From contig CASDXO010000004.1 in assembly GCA_949285135.1 (NCBI GenBank), positions 1-64,000 on the forward strand: DNA of 64,000 nucleotides. The letters run 5' to 3'. This DNA is from an uncultured Phascolarctobacterium sp. (GTDB lineage: Bacteria; Bacillota; Negativicutes; Acidaminococcales; Acidaminococcaceae). A program made the position numbers and the translations under genes. A model generated the notes under the pieces. The model was not told the DNA's origin. It worked only from the letters and a program-made list of their open reading frames with translations, and searched no databases. Below, piece after piece: positions 27,896-36,112 of this stretch; position 1 is the first letter of the stretch, and each line of letters begins with the position of its first letter.

Positions 27896-28951
27896 TCAGC
27901 GGCATTCTCTGCACATCTGCTGATATAAGCTGCTAAACAAATCTTCACTTAAAGTGATCTTATTTAAAATAGTATACCTGTCTTTGCGCACCTGCGGCGC
28001 AAACATCCATGCTTTAACAAACTGTTCTTCAGTAACACCGTGCTTTTTAGGATTGGCAGAAACTCCATACGCAGCAAGAAAACCCAGCAGCAGTTTATAA
28101 TCGCGCTGCTGGAGCGCGCATGCTGCTATACTGCCAATTGCAACTAAAATACCATGCGGTATGTTATGGTCAAATAATTCATCCATGGCATGGCAGAATA
28201 AATGCTCTGAACCGCTGCAAGGTCGTGAATTGCCGGCAACATGCATGGCCAGACCGCTCAATACCAGCGATTCTGCCAACATCTTTACGCCAGGCACTGT
28301 ATCCAGTGATTTAGCTTCCGAATAAAGCAAAGCATTAAAGGCATTTTCAGAAAGCAGATAAGCAAAGTCATTGGGGCGATCATCATTTTCTTCGCAGCCC
28401 AGACACCAGTCATATAGCGCAGTATAATTGCTGACAGTATCTCCTACTCCAGCCTCCAATAAGATGCGTGGCGTTTTCAAAATTATGTCCGTATCAATTA
28501 ACAAACCGTCCGGTATCTTGGAAGTGAAGGAATGTTTCCCCTCATTCTGGGCAAAAAGTACGGAAACAGGCGAACATACACCATCATTACTAAGTGCAGT
28601 AGGAATAGCGATATAGGCGACATTGGCAACAAAAGCAGCATATTTTGCCGTATCTAAGGCAGTGCCGCCTCCCAGTCCGATTACAAGACCAATATTATTC
28701 ATAGATATTTTTTTGGCCACTTCTACCGCAAAATCAAAGGAACTGCGTTTAACAGTAACTACTTCATAAGTCCTCAGCTGCTCCAGAATGATTTTTACCT
28801 TACTGTCCAATGTCTGCAAAAGTCCCTCCGTAGTAAGAATCAAAGCTTTTTGTCCAGACTGTTTGGGCAGATACATTTTTAAATTTTTATGAAGATCAGC
28901 TACAGCATCAGACTTAACCTGCATAAATAAAGGCAAAGAATAACTGTTCAT
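27896..28951 (-). CDS. Glycerol-1-phosphate dehydrogenase (EgsA/AraM family)
   Basis: 351 aa, an iron/zinc alcohol-dehydrogenase-fold protein. GLGGGTALDTAK near 92-103 binds NAD(P); IPTALSNDGVCSPVSV, GVGDTVSNYTALYDW (metal Asp), SRPCSGSEHLFCHAMD (metal His) and NIPHG (metal His) match the AraM/EgsA group. Bacterial AraM reduces dihydroxyacetone phosphate to sn-glycerol 1-phosphate, the archaeal lipid stereoisomer; in Bacillus it feeds heptaprenylglyceryl phosphate. No PcrB partner is next to it here. GGAGG precedes the ATG. A glycerol dehydrogenase is the main alternative, but the SRPCSGSEH motif favours G1P dehydrogenase. Confidence 0.8.
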   Translation of the reverse strand: MNSYSLPLFMQVKSDAVADLHKNLKMYLPKQSGQKALILTTEGLLQTLDSKVKIILEQLRTYEVVTVKRSSFDFAVEVAKKISMNNIGLVIGLGGGTALDTAKYAAFVANVAYIAIPTALSNDGVCSPVSVLFAQNEGKHSFTSKIPDGLLIDTDIILKTPRILLEAGVGDTVSNYTALYDWCLGCEENDDRPNDFAYLLSENAFNALLYSEAKSLDTVPGVKMLAESLVLSGLAMHVAGNSRPCSGSEHLFCHAMDELFDHNIPHGILVAIGSIAACALQQRDYKLLLGFLAAYGVSANPKKHGVTEEQFVKAWMFAPQVRKDRYTILNKITLSEDLFSSLYQQMCRECR

Positions 28952-29055
28952 TATGTCCTCCGATTCAGTATCAGTATTATTCTGGTACTATTCTCTATTT
29001 TGAATAAAATACCTGTCAGGCTTGCACTGATTTAACCAGAATTTAACGAAGCAAA

Positions 29056-29757
29056 CTATTTTTTCTTCCGGTACCTGCTGTATGCAAAAAATATCACACC
29101 TACAATAATAATCAATACCGCCAGTCTGTCACTGTTTTGTTTAAAATTCACAATATCATGCCCAATGACAACTTCCAAAGCGGTAGAAGGAAATTTGCCT
29201 ATCAGATTGGCGATAATATAATCCCTTATACTGATAGAACTTACGGCACCTATAGCAGTGAGAATTCCGGACGGAAAATATGGCAAGGCCCTGGCAAAAG
29301 CCATCCACTCCAGACCGTGTCTGCCGCTGGCTTCGTCAATATGTTTCAGGCTGTCGCTTTTGGCAATAATTTTTTCTGCAGTGTTGCGAAAAAAGAATCG
29401 CATCAGTAAGAAACTTATTACAACACCAGTAGTTTCCGCTAACCATGAGATGAGTATGCCTAACGGCAGGCCAAAAATCAATCCGTTTGCTGTCGACAAA
29501 AAAATAGACGGAAAAACACTGCCGGCATTAATTAATACATCCAAAAGAAAGCTGATAATAATAGCCCAATTACCAAAAGAGCGCAGATATTCCACCAGTC
29601 CCTGCACGTCTCCGTTTACAGCCAGTGCCAGAGTTCTGCTGAAAAAACCTTCGGCAAAATAGTTTATCGCTGCTATAAGGATGATAAACAGAATAAAAGC
29701 CGTTACTTTGGTCAGTAAATCAGGATTTTTCAATATTTCTTGCTTTTTCAAAAACAT
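29056..29757 (-). CDS. TVP38/TMEM64 (DedA-like VTT domain) membrane protein
   Basis: 233 aa with about five hydrophobic segments (roughly 17-35, 65-85, 92-118, 170-190 and 208-225). The central SVFPSIFLSTANGLIFG and the FARALPYFPSGILTAIGAVS stretch are the VTT signature. Relatives are scramblases or lipid-carrier transporters of the DedA superfamily; the cargo here is unknown. It follows recG by seven bases, with AAGGGG close to its ATG, so it is likely translated from the recG transcript. A basic C-terminus (YRKKK) suggests a cytoplasmic tail. Confidence 0.87.
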   Translation of the reverse strand: MFLKKQEILKNPDLLTKVTAFILFIILIAAINYFAEGFFSRTLALAVNGDVQGLVEYLRSFGNWAIIISFLLDVLINAGSVFPSIFLSTANGLIFGLPLGILISWLAETTGVVISFLLMRFFFRNTAEKIIAKSDSLKHIDEASGRHGLEWMAFARALPYFPSGILTAIGAVSSISIRDYIIANLIGKFPSTALEVVIGHDIVNFKQNSDRLAVLIIIVGVIFFAYSRYRKKK

Positions 29758-29764
29758 AACCCCT

Positions 29765-31822
29765 TTAAGAATTAAAAATCATTTGAAATCTGTCATCAAA
29801 CTGCCTGTCAATTAATTCTCTGAGCAGTTCCCAGTTGTTACCATGCAGCATAAGTCTTCCTGCAAATTTCCGTGCAGTAACAATTATATCGGTATCACGA
29901 ATTATATCAGCAATCCGCAAATCAGGCAAACCGTGCTGCTTTAAGCCAAACAGCTGACCAGCCCCACGCAGCAGTAAATCCTGCTCTGCCAAATAAAACC
30001 CATCGTCACTGTCATGCAGTACCTGCAGCCGCGCCAGCGTCTCGGGATTATCTGCTCCTGTCAGCAATACGCAATAAGACTGCGCACTGCCGCGTCCTAC
30101 TCTGCCGCGCAGTTGATGCAGCTGTGCCAGTCCAAAACGTTCTGAATTTTCTACAACCATCAATACCGCATTAGGTACGTTAACACCGACTTCTATTACT
30201 GTCGTGCTAACTAAAACATCTATTTTTCCGGCAGCAAAAGCTGTCATAACATCATTCTTTTCACTGTCCTTTAATTTTCCATGCAGCAAAGCACAACGCA
30301 CATCCTTCAACACGCCCTGACTAAGCTCCTGATAGACATTTTCTGCGCTGCGTACCCCAAGGCTTTCAGACTCCTGAATCAGCGGACACACGATATACGC
30401 CTGATGCCCTTTCTGTACCTGTCTGCGCAGCCCGGCATAAACATCAGGCCGCTTTTCTTCCGTATAACAAAGCGTCTGAACTTTTTTACGTCCAGGCGGG
30501 CGATTCTTGATAAGAGAAATATCCAGATCTCCATAAACAGTTAACGCCAGTGTTCTTGGGATGGGCGTTGCTGTCATAACCAGTACATCAGGAGCATCCT
30601 GACCCTTATTAGCCAAAGCAGCTCGCTGCCCTACACCGAAACGGTGCTGCTCGTCTGTAATAACAACAGACAGTTTTTGAAAAACAACGTCCTCCTGCAG
30701 CAATGCGTGCGTACCAATCAGTACATCTATATTACCCACCGCTAATTCGTGCAGCAGCTCTTTTCTATCCTTGGCTTTTATACTGCCAGTAAGCAGTCCT
30801 GTCTTAATACCAAGCGGCGCAAAATATTCCTGCAGGGTTTGATAGTGCTGTCCTGCCAATATTTCGGTGGGAGCCATCAAACATCCCTGAAAGCCATTTT
30901 CTGCCGCCTTAGCCAAAGCTAATGCGCTGATAACTGTTTTGCCGCTGCCTACATCGCCCTGAAGGATTCTGTGCATTGGTTTAATATCCTGCATGTCCAG
31001 CGATATTTCCTGCCATGCCTGCTGCTGTCCGGGTGTCAATTTAAAAGGCAGCGACTCTATCATCCTGCATAGAATCTGTCCATCCCTGCCATGTTTAATA
31101 CCAATTTTCATGCTGTCATTGCACTGCCTGTAATACAACAGACCGCATTGCAACAGAAATAATTCCTCAAAAATAAACCGACGCTGTGCCTCTTTAAGAC
31201 TCTTCCAATCCTGAGGAAAATGAATATTTTTTAACGCCGTCAGCCTGTCTGTAAAACCACACTCTTTAATAACATAATCCGGCAAGCTTTCCGGCAAATT
31301 ATTTTCCGCTTTTTTGATACTCTCCTGGATCCACTGACGCATATTTTTCTGAGTCAGATTACCACTCAGACTGTATACAGGCCATATCCCCACCAGCTTC
31401 TGTCCGTCCTCTGCCGCCTGACAGAAAACTTCTGACACCATTTTGACTGTCCGCCCCTGTTTTACCCTGCCAGTAACCAAAACTCGTGCGCCAATCTGCA
31501 ATTTTTTAGCCATATACCTCTGATTCATAAAAAAATACAAATCAGCATAACCCGTCTCATCCTGTACTGTCACAACAGTAAACTTTCTTCCCCGGCCCTG
31601 GAAGCTGTCTCTGATTCTGAATACAGCTGCAGTAAAAATCTGTCTGGCACCGTCAATTGCAAGCTCACGTATCGTCTTCAGATGGGAATAATCAATATAA
31701 GCTTCCTGCCGCGGATAATAGCATAACAGATCGCCCAGCGTAAAAATATTCAGTTCCGCCAGATCAGCGGCCTTCTTAGGGCCAATACCTTTCAGCGAAG
31801 TTACTGACTCTTTCCACCACAT
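29765..31822 (-). CDS. recG: ATP-dependent DNA helicase RecG
   Basis: 685 aa. Branch-migrates stalled forks and Holliday junctions. The N-terminal LKGIGPKKA and an OB-fold wedge (about 60-150) bind DNA. The helicase core has GDVGSGKT (Walker A), DEQHRFG (motif II), TATPIPRTL (III) and QLRGRVGRG (VI), and it ends in the RecG-specific domain. The start ATG follows AAGGCAGG. The gene is divergent from rpmB across a 112-base gap and upstream of the TVP38 gene. Confidence 0.97.
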   Translation of the reverse strand: MWWKESVTSLKGIGPKKAADLAELNIFTLGDLLCYYPRQEAYIDYSHLKTIRELAIDGARQIFTAAVFRIRDSFQGRGRKFTVVTVQDETGYADLYFFMNQRYMAKKLQIGARVLVTGRVKQGRTVKMVSEVFCQAAEDGQKLVGIWPVYSLSGNLTQKNMRQWIQESIKKAENNLPESLPDYVIKECGFTDRLTALKNIHFPQDWKSLKEAQRRFIFEELFLLQCGLLYYRQCNDSMKIGIKHGRDGQILCRMIESLPFKLTPGQQQAWQEISLDMQDIKPMHRILQGDVGSGKTVISALALAKAAENGFQGCLMAPTEILAGQHYQTLQEYFAPLGIKTGLLTGSIKAKDRKELLHELAVGNIDVLIGTHALLQEDVVFQKLSVVITDEQHRFGVGQRAALANKGQDAPDVLVMTATPIPRTLALTVYGDLDISLIKNRPPGRKKVQTLCYTEEKRPDVYAGLRRQVQKGHQAYIVCPLIQESESLGVRSAENVYQELSQGVLKDVRCALLHGKLKDSEKNDVMTAFAAGKIDVLVSTTVIEVGVNVPNAVLMVVENSERFGLAQLHQLRGRVGRGSAQSYCVLLTGADNPETLARLQVLHDSDDGFYLAEQDLLLRGAGQLFGLKQHGLPDLRIADIIRDTDIIVTARKFAGRLMLHGNNWELLRELIDRQFDDRFQMIFNS

Positions 31823-31850
31823 AAATTATCTTACCTGCCTTAAAATTTAC

Positions 31851-31879
31851 TTGCTTTTATCGTTTGTTTATGATATGAT
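31851..31879 (+). promoter_or_regulatory. Promoter of rpmB
   Basis: -35 TTGCTT (31851-31856), a 17-base spacer and -10 TATGAT (31874-31879). Confidence 0.65.
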
Positions 31880-31934
31880 ACTTTTGTTAAATTTGATGCA
31901 ATGTGCCTTAATACGTTCAAGGAGGTGGGAATTC

Positions 31935-32126
31935 ATGGCATCTATTTGCGAAGTTTGCGGTAAAGGAAAACTCGCTGGCAACAACGTCAGCCACTCCAAT
32001 AGACACACTAAACGTGCTTGGAAACCTAACATTCAACAAGTAAGAGCAGTTGTAGAAGGTTCTGTTAAACGTATTAACGTTTGCACCCGCTGCCTGCGTT
32101 CCGGTAAAGTTAACCGCGCTATGTAA
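31935..32126 (+). CDS. rpmB: 50S ribosomal protein L28
   Basis: 63 aa. A structural protein of the large ribosomal subunit. MASICEVCGKGK, SHSNRHTKRAWKPN and VCTRCLRSGKVNR are diagnostic. It has two Cys-x2-Cys pairs (CEVC, CTRC), the zinc-binding form. The open frame reaches back to 31851, but that part is promoter; AAGGAGGTG stands just before the ATG at 31935. A single gene with its own promoter and terminator. Zinc-containing L28 is often paired with a zinc-free paralog elsewhere, not visible here. Confidence 0.97.
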   Translation: MASICEVCGKGKLAGNNVSHSNRHTKRAWKPNIQQVRAVVEGSVKRINVCTRCLRSGKVNRAM

Positions 32127-32136
32127 TGTGAAACTT

Positions 32137-32177
32137 AAAAAGAAGCCAAATACCTGAAGGTATTTGGTTTCTTTTTT
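32137..32177. terminator. Bidirectional terminator after rpmB
   Basis: The arms around CCAAATACC and GGTATTTGG with a TGAA loop are extended by AAGAAG/CTTCTT-like pairing, with A- and T-runs outside. Confidence 0.9.
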
Positions 32178-32180
32178 ATT

Positions 32181-32582
32181 TTATTTAACTTTTGTACCGC
32201 ATTCAGGGCAAAACTTAACCAAAGAGCTGATTTTCGCTCCGCATTGAGGGCATAAGATAAAAGCTCTGTATTCACGCAGCTTGTTTTCAAACAAGTCGTA
32301 GAAAAGATTTACTTCTTTGGTTTCTCTCTTCCAGTTATAAATCTGCAGTCTTTCCTTGGTAGCATCCATAATAATCTGTATGGTTTCATCATCAAGCTGC
32401 TGTACAGCTATCTGCATGATTTTCTTTTTATTATGGAAATGAATCAGTCTTTTTTCTTCATCAACAGAATCAATCGTAACTCCCATTTCATTAATAGAAA
32501 GCATAATTATATTCCAGGCAACATCAATATCAAGTTCGTAAACGCGGTTATCAAAGCAGCCGCCTGCCCCTTCAATTCTCAT
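32181..32582 (-). CDS. Unknown protein with C-terminal zinc ribbon
   Basis: 133 aa. The C-terminal ~25 residues are a zinc ribbon with CPQC and CPEC pairs. The N-terminal ~105 residues are unassigned and look like a small alpha/beta domain (YELDIDVAWNIIMLSI, RLIHFHNKKKIMQIAV) with no membrane segment. The frame begins with TTG nine bases earlier, but GGAGG suits the ATG at 32582. An extended -10 lies upstream. It shares a bidirectional terminator with rpmB. It could be a nucleic-acid-binding or regulatory protein; that is a guess from the ribbon alone. Confidence 0.7.
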   Translation of the reverse strand: MRIEGAGGCFDNRVYELDIDVAWNIIMLSINEMGVTIDSVDEEKRLIHFHNKKKIMQIAVQQLDDETIQIIMDATKERLQIYNWKRETKEVNLFYDLFENKLREYRAFILCPQCGAKISSLVKFCPECGTKVK

Positions 32583-32612
32583 ACCGTACAACCTCCAAAA
32601 ATTACTGCATTT

Positions 32613-32621
32613 ATTATAACA
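32613..32621 (-). promoter_or_regulatory. Extended -10 promoter of the zinc-ribbon gene
   Basis: TGTTATAAT on the minus strand, 30 bases before the ATG, without a clear -35. Confidence 0.5.
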
Positions 32622-32667
32622 TAATTTCAGCTATGCTTCATCAGCTGTCTGTAACTAATATGTAAAA

Positions 32668-32700
32668 AATCCCGGCAGAACATTCTGCCGGGATTTATTT
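32668..32700 (-). terminator. Terminator after rny
   Basis: The arms AATCCCGGCAGAA and TTCTGCCGGGATT form a strong stem; on the minus strand it is followed by six T residues, just after the rny stop. Confidence 0.9.
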
Positions 32701-32707
32701 TTCTATG

Positions 32708-34246
32708 CTATTTTGCGTAATCAACAGCACGAGTTTCGCGAATAATTACTACCTTAATCTGACCGGGATATTCCATCTCGGCTTCAATCTTTTTAGAAAT
32801 ATCACGTGCCAGTAAAACAGCGGAAGCATCATCAATCACATCCGGTTTTACCATGATACGGATTTCGCGGCCGGCCTGCACGGCATAGCATTTTTCAACA
32901 CCCTCAAAAGATTCAGAAATCTCTTCCAATCGAGTTAAACGTTTCAAATAACTTTCAAGAGTTTCACGTCTTGCACCCGGGCGGGCAGCAGAAACCGCAT
33001 CAGCAGCTGCAACAAGAACAGCTTCAACGCTCTTGGGCTCTACATCGCCGTGATGAGCCATAATTGCGTTAATAACCAGCTCGGATTCACGGAATTTCTT
33101 GGCAATTTCCGCACCGATTTCAATATGAGATCCTTCCATTTCATGGTCAATAGCTTTACCAATATCATGCAAAAGACCTGCACGTTTAGCCAGAACAACA
33201 TCCACACCCAGTTCAGAAGCCATAATGCCAGCCAGACTGGCAACTTCAACAGAATGATTAAGTACATTCTGCCCATAACTGGTACGATATTTTAAACGTC
33301 CCAGCAATTTGATAAGCTCAGGATGCAGTCCATGCACACCAACAGTGAAGGTAGCCTGTTCACCGGCTTCCTTAATTTTCTGTTCCACTTCTTTCTGAGC
33401 TTTTTCAACCATTTCTTCTATGCGAGAAGGATGAATTCTGCCATCATTAATCAGTTTTTCCAGTGCAATGCGTGCAACCTCACGACGTACCGGATCAAAG
33501 CCGGAAATAATAACAGCCTCCGGAGTATCGTCAATAATAAGATCAATACCTGTAAGTGTTTCCAGAGTTCTGATGTTCCTGCCCTCTCGACCGATAATGC
33601 GACCCTTCATTTCATCATTGGGCAATCCTACTACAGAAACAGTCGTCTCTGCAACATGATCAGCTGCACAGCGCTGAATAGCAAGAGAAATTATTTCACG
33701 AGCCTTTTTGTCAGCCTCGTCTTTAGCCTGTTGCTCCAAATCTTTTATGAGCATTGCAGACTCATGCTTTACTTCATCCTCCAGAGATGCCAGCAGCTCC
33801 TGCTTAGCCTCTTCACTGGTCAAACCTGATAATCTTTCCAGTTCTTCAACCTGTTTCTGATATAAAGCATCAACCTTTTCCTGAGAAGCATTGAGCTTTG
33901 CTTCCTTAGAAGCCAGTTTTTCTTCTTTTCTTTCAAAAGAATCAATCTTTTTATCAAGATTTTCTTCTTTTTGCAGCAAACGTCTTTCCTGACGCTGCAG
34001 GTCAGCACGTCTGTCTTTATTCTCACGTTCCATTTCAGAACGCATACGATGAATTTCTTCCTTTGCTTCCATCATCGCTTCTTTGCGTTTATTTTCACCG
34101 GCCTGCTCTGCATCCTGAATAATACGCAGAGCTGTTTCCTCAGCTGTAGCAATTTTCCCTTCCGCAACATTCTTGCGCACCAGATAGCCAACAGCGCCGC
34201 CGGCAATACCAACGACAACAGCAGTACCTATAAGTTCTAAAATAAT
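32708..34246 (-). CDS. rny: Ribonuclease Y
   Basis: About 512 aa. Membrane-bound endoribonuclease that starts mRNA decay in Firmicutes. It has an N-terminal transmembrane helix ([19 protein letters not shown]), a long coiled coil (about 30-195), a KH domain ([15 protein letters not shown]) and an HD domain with [12 protein letters not shown] and NAIMAHHGD. Start choice is unusual. The frame can be opened at an ATG (34282) without an SD, or a GTG (34252) that lies inside the SD. A 9-base perfect SD, AGGAGGTGA, is followed at 34246 and 34243 by ATT codons, which place the membrane helix right at the N-terminus. I list 34246 as an inferred ATT start. It has its own promoter and leader. Confidence 0.9.
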   Translation of the reverse strand: MILELIGTAVVVGIAGGAVGYLVRKNVAEGKIATAEETALRIIQDAEQAGENKRKEAMMEAKEEIHRMRSEMERENKDRRADLQRQERRLLQKEENLDKKIDSFERKEEKLASKEAKLNASQEKVDALYQKQVEELERLSGLTSEEAKQELLASLEDEVKHESAMLIKDLEQQAKDEADKKAREIISLAIQRCAADHVAETTVSVVGLPNDEMKGRIIGREGRNIRTLETLTGIDLIIDDTPEAVIISGFDPVRREVARIALEKLINDGRIHPSRIEEMVEKAQKEVEQKIKEAGEQATFTVGVHGLHPELIKLLGRLKYRTSYGQNVLNHSVEVASLAGIMASELGVDVVLAKRAGLLHDIGKAIDHEMEGSHIEIGAEIAKKFRESELVINAIMAHHGDVEPKSVEAVLVAAADAVSAARPGARRETLESYLKRLTRLEEISESFEGVEKCYAVQAGREIRIMVKPDVIDDASAVLLARDISKKIEAEMEYPGQIKVVIIRETRAVDYAK

Positions 34247-34454
34247 CCTCACCTCCTGAATACTTATTCTTTCATAAATCATTTTTGCATACTAACAACA
34301 GGCTCTTTTGCGGGCCTGTTCCAAATGTCCTTATTCCATTGAATCCTCTAATCTATATTATTTAGCATTACAAAATTCTGAAAAAGGGCAAAAAACAAGG
34401 CAACAAATACATGTTGCCTTGCCGAAAACAAGAGACAAATTAACACGATTGGAT
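34247..34454 (-). promoter_or_regulatory. Long structured 5' leader of rny
   Basis: About 200 untranslated bases between the predicted transcription start and the SD. They contain a terminator-like hairpin (34390-34421), a second hairpin with AACAGGC/GCCTGTT arms (34297-34320), and short ATG-stop minigenes. No known riboswitch class was recognised. Autoregulation of rny through its leader is possible but only inferred. Confidence 0.5.
34390..34421 (-). terminator. Terminator-like hairpin (recX end or rny attenuator)
   Basis: A 10-bp perfect stem (34396-34405 with 34412-34421), a 6-base loop and then six T residues on the minus strand. It lies 90 bases past recX yet downstream of the predicted rny promoter. 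Confidence 0.8.
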
Positions 34455-34460
34455 AATTAC

Positions 34461-34489
34461 ATTTTAATTAAATTTAACTGAAATGTCAA
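34461..34489 (-). promoter_or_regulatory. Promoter of rny
   Basis: -35 TTGACA (34484-34489), a 17-base spacer and -10 TAAAAT (34461-34466). Confidence 0.75.
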
Positions 34490-34510
34490 GATTAGCCTGT
34501 TGCTCAGACA

Positions 34511-35020
34511 CTACATATCGTCCGTAAAATGTAACTTTCCAAGGATAAAATGCACATATCTTGTTGAAAAGCCGCGTACCCCCAGAAAGCGAACCGCGGC
34601 CGCATATATTTTTTTATCTATTGGCTGCTGTATTTTTTTCGCATTACGCTGCATAAAAAGTTCACACGCTGCCTGAGCACGCTCCGCCTCTTCCTGCTCA
34701 CTGAAGCTGTCCAAGATTTCAGCCATGTACTGTTCAGGTACATGTTTGCGCTGCATTTCCGCCAGCAAATGTCTGCGCCCATAATACTTTTTAGCCAGCC
34801 AGGCTTCATAAACCCTTACAGCGTAGCGTTTTTCATCTATCAGGCCATATTCTGTCAGTTTCCTGACAGCAGCTGCAGCATATTCTGCCGGAGCTCCTTT
34901 TTGCAGCAATTTGTTCTTCATATCAGCAGCACAGTAATCTCTGTAAGAAAGCAGGCTCAGTGCATAGTCATAAACCTGCATTTCATCTTCAAATTTCTTC
35001 TTTAAAGATTGTTTCCACAT
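34511..35020 (-). CDS. recX: RecA regulator RecX
   Basis: About 169 aa. RecX binds and disassembles or caps RecA filaments. Tandem three-helix repeats are visible: [20 protein letters not shown], then [20 protein letters not shown] and further similar units. It directly follows recA, the standard arrangement. Its start is ambiguous: an ATG at 35020 overlaps the recA end by 32 bases, a TTG lies at 35044, and an ATG at 34981 begins seven bases after the recA stop with only a weak SD. I chose 35020 for its Lys-rich start; the last would give about 156 aa. Confidence 0.85.
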   Translation of the reverse strand: MWKQSLKKKFEDEMQVYDYALSLLSYRDYCAADMKNKLLQKGAPAEYAAAAVRKLTEYGLIDEKRYAVRVYEAWLAKKYYGRRHLLAEMQRKHVPEQYMAEILDSFSEQEEAERAQAACELFMQRNAKKIQQPIDKKIYAAAVRFLGVRGFSTRYVHFILGKLHFTDDM

Positions 35021-36044
35021 TGCCTGCTGCTTCCTCAACAGCACCTTCTGCCGGTTTTGCTATGGTCATGCTGCGAATCTTATTTTCAATTTCCTGTGCG
35101 ATCTCAGGATTTTCTTTTAAAAATTCCTTAACTTTTTCCTTACCCTGGCCTAATCGTACATCACCATAAGAGTACCAGGCACCGCTCTTATTAATAACCT
35201 CCAGGTCAGCCCCCAGATCCACAAGGCACCCTTCATGGGAAATACCCTGACCATACATGATATCGAATTCAGCCTGTTTGAAGGGAGGTGCAATTTTATT
35301 TTTCACTACTTTTACCCTTGTCCTGCTGCCTATCATATCATTACCGTTTTTCAGTGTATCAATACGACGAACATCCATACGTATAGTGGAATAAAATTTC
35401 AATGCACGACCGCCGGTCGTCGTTTCCGGGCTGCCAAACATAACACCGACCTTTTCACGTATCTGATTAATGAAAATAGTCGCACATTTAGATTTGGCAA
35501 TAAGACCTGTCAGTTTACGCAGTGCCTGACTCATAAGCCTTGCCTGCAAGCCAACGTGGGAGTCACCCATCTCACCTTCTATCTCAGCCCGCGGTACCAG
35601 TGCCGCAACTGAGTCGATAACAATGATATCAATAGCACCGCTGCGTACCAGAGCATCAGCTATTTCCAGTGCCTGTTCGCCATTATCCGGCTGAGAAATC
35701 AGCAGATTATCAACATCTACTCCCAAATGACGTGCATATTCCGGGTCCAGAGCATGTTCAGCATCAATAAATGCTGCATAGCCACCCATCTTCTGTGCTT
35801 CTGCAATCATATGCAATGCAACAGTTGTCTTACCGGAAGATTCAGGCCCGTAAATCTCAATGACACGTCCGCGGGGAATACCGCCAACTCCTAAAGCAAT
35901 ATCAAGCGATAACGCTCCTGTGGGAATTACTTCTATATTCATTTTGGCTCTGGCTTCGCCAAGACGCATAATGGAGCCTTTGCCAAAATCTTTCTCTATC
36001 TGTCGCATAGCCATATCAAGGGCTTTTAATTTTTCACTGTCCAT
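34989..36044 (-). CDS. recA: Recombinase RecA
   Basis: 351 aa. Forms ATP-dependent filaments on single-stranded DNA for strand exchange and LexA cleavage. The N-terminal [21 protein letters not shown], Walker A GPESSGKT at 66-73, [11 protein letters not shown] (Walker B) and the L2 loop near [22 protein letters not shown] are all present. AGGAGG precedes the ATG. Transcribed with recX from a consensus promoter that overlaps a LexA-like operator and the 3' end of hslO. Confidence 0.98.
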   Translation of the reverse strand: MDSEKLKALDMAMRQIEKDFGKGSIMRLGEARAKMNIEVIPTGALSLDIALGVGGIPRGRVIEIYGPESSGKTTVALHMIAEAQKMGGYAAFIDAEHALDPEYARHLGVDVDNLLISQPDNGEQALEIADALVRSGAIDIIVIDSVAALVPRAEIEGEMGDSHVGLQARLMSQALRKLTGLIAKSKCATIFINQIREKVGVMFGSPETTTGGRALKFYSTIRMDVRRIDTLKNGNDMIGSRTRVKVVKNKIAPPFKQAEFDIMYGQGISHEGCLVDLGADLEVINKSGAWYSYGDVRLGQGKEKVKEFLKENPEIAQEIENKIRSMTIAKPAEGAVEEAAGNVETIFKEEI

Positions 36045-36083
36045 TCACCAAGTCCTCCTGACTTTCTGTTTTATTTATTTTAA

Positions 36084-36112
36084 ATTATACAAACAAAAGT
36101 TCGCTTTGTCAA
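36084..36112 (-). promoter_or_regulatory. recA promoter with LexA-like operator
   Basis: Fully consensus -35 TTGACA (36107-36112), 17-base spacer and -10 TATAAT (36084-36089). The spacer contains CGAACTTTTGTTTG (36090-36103), one mismatch from the Gram-positive SOS palindrome CGAAC-N4-GTTCG. LexA binding here would block the polymerase. Confidence 0.8.
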
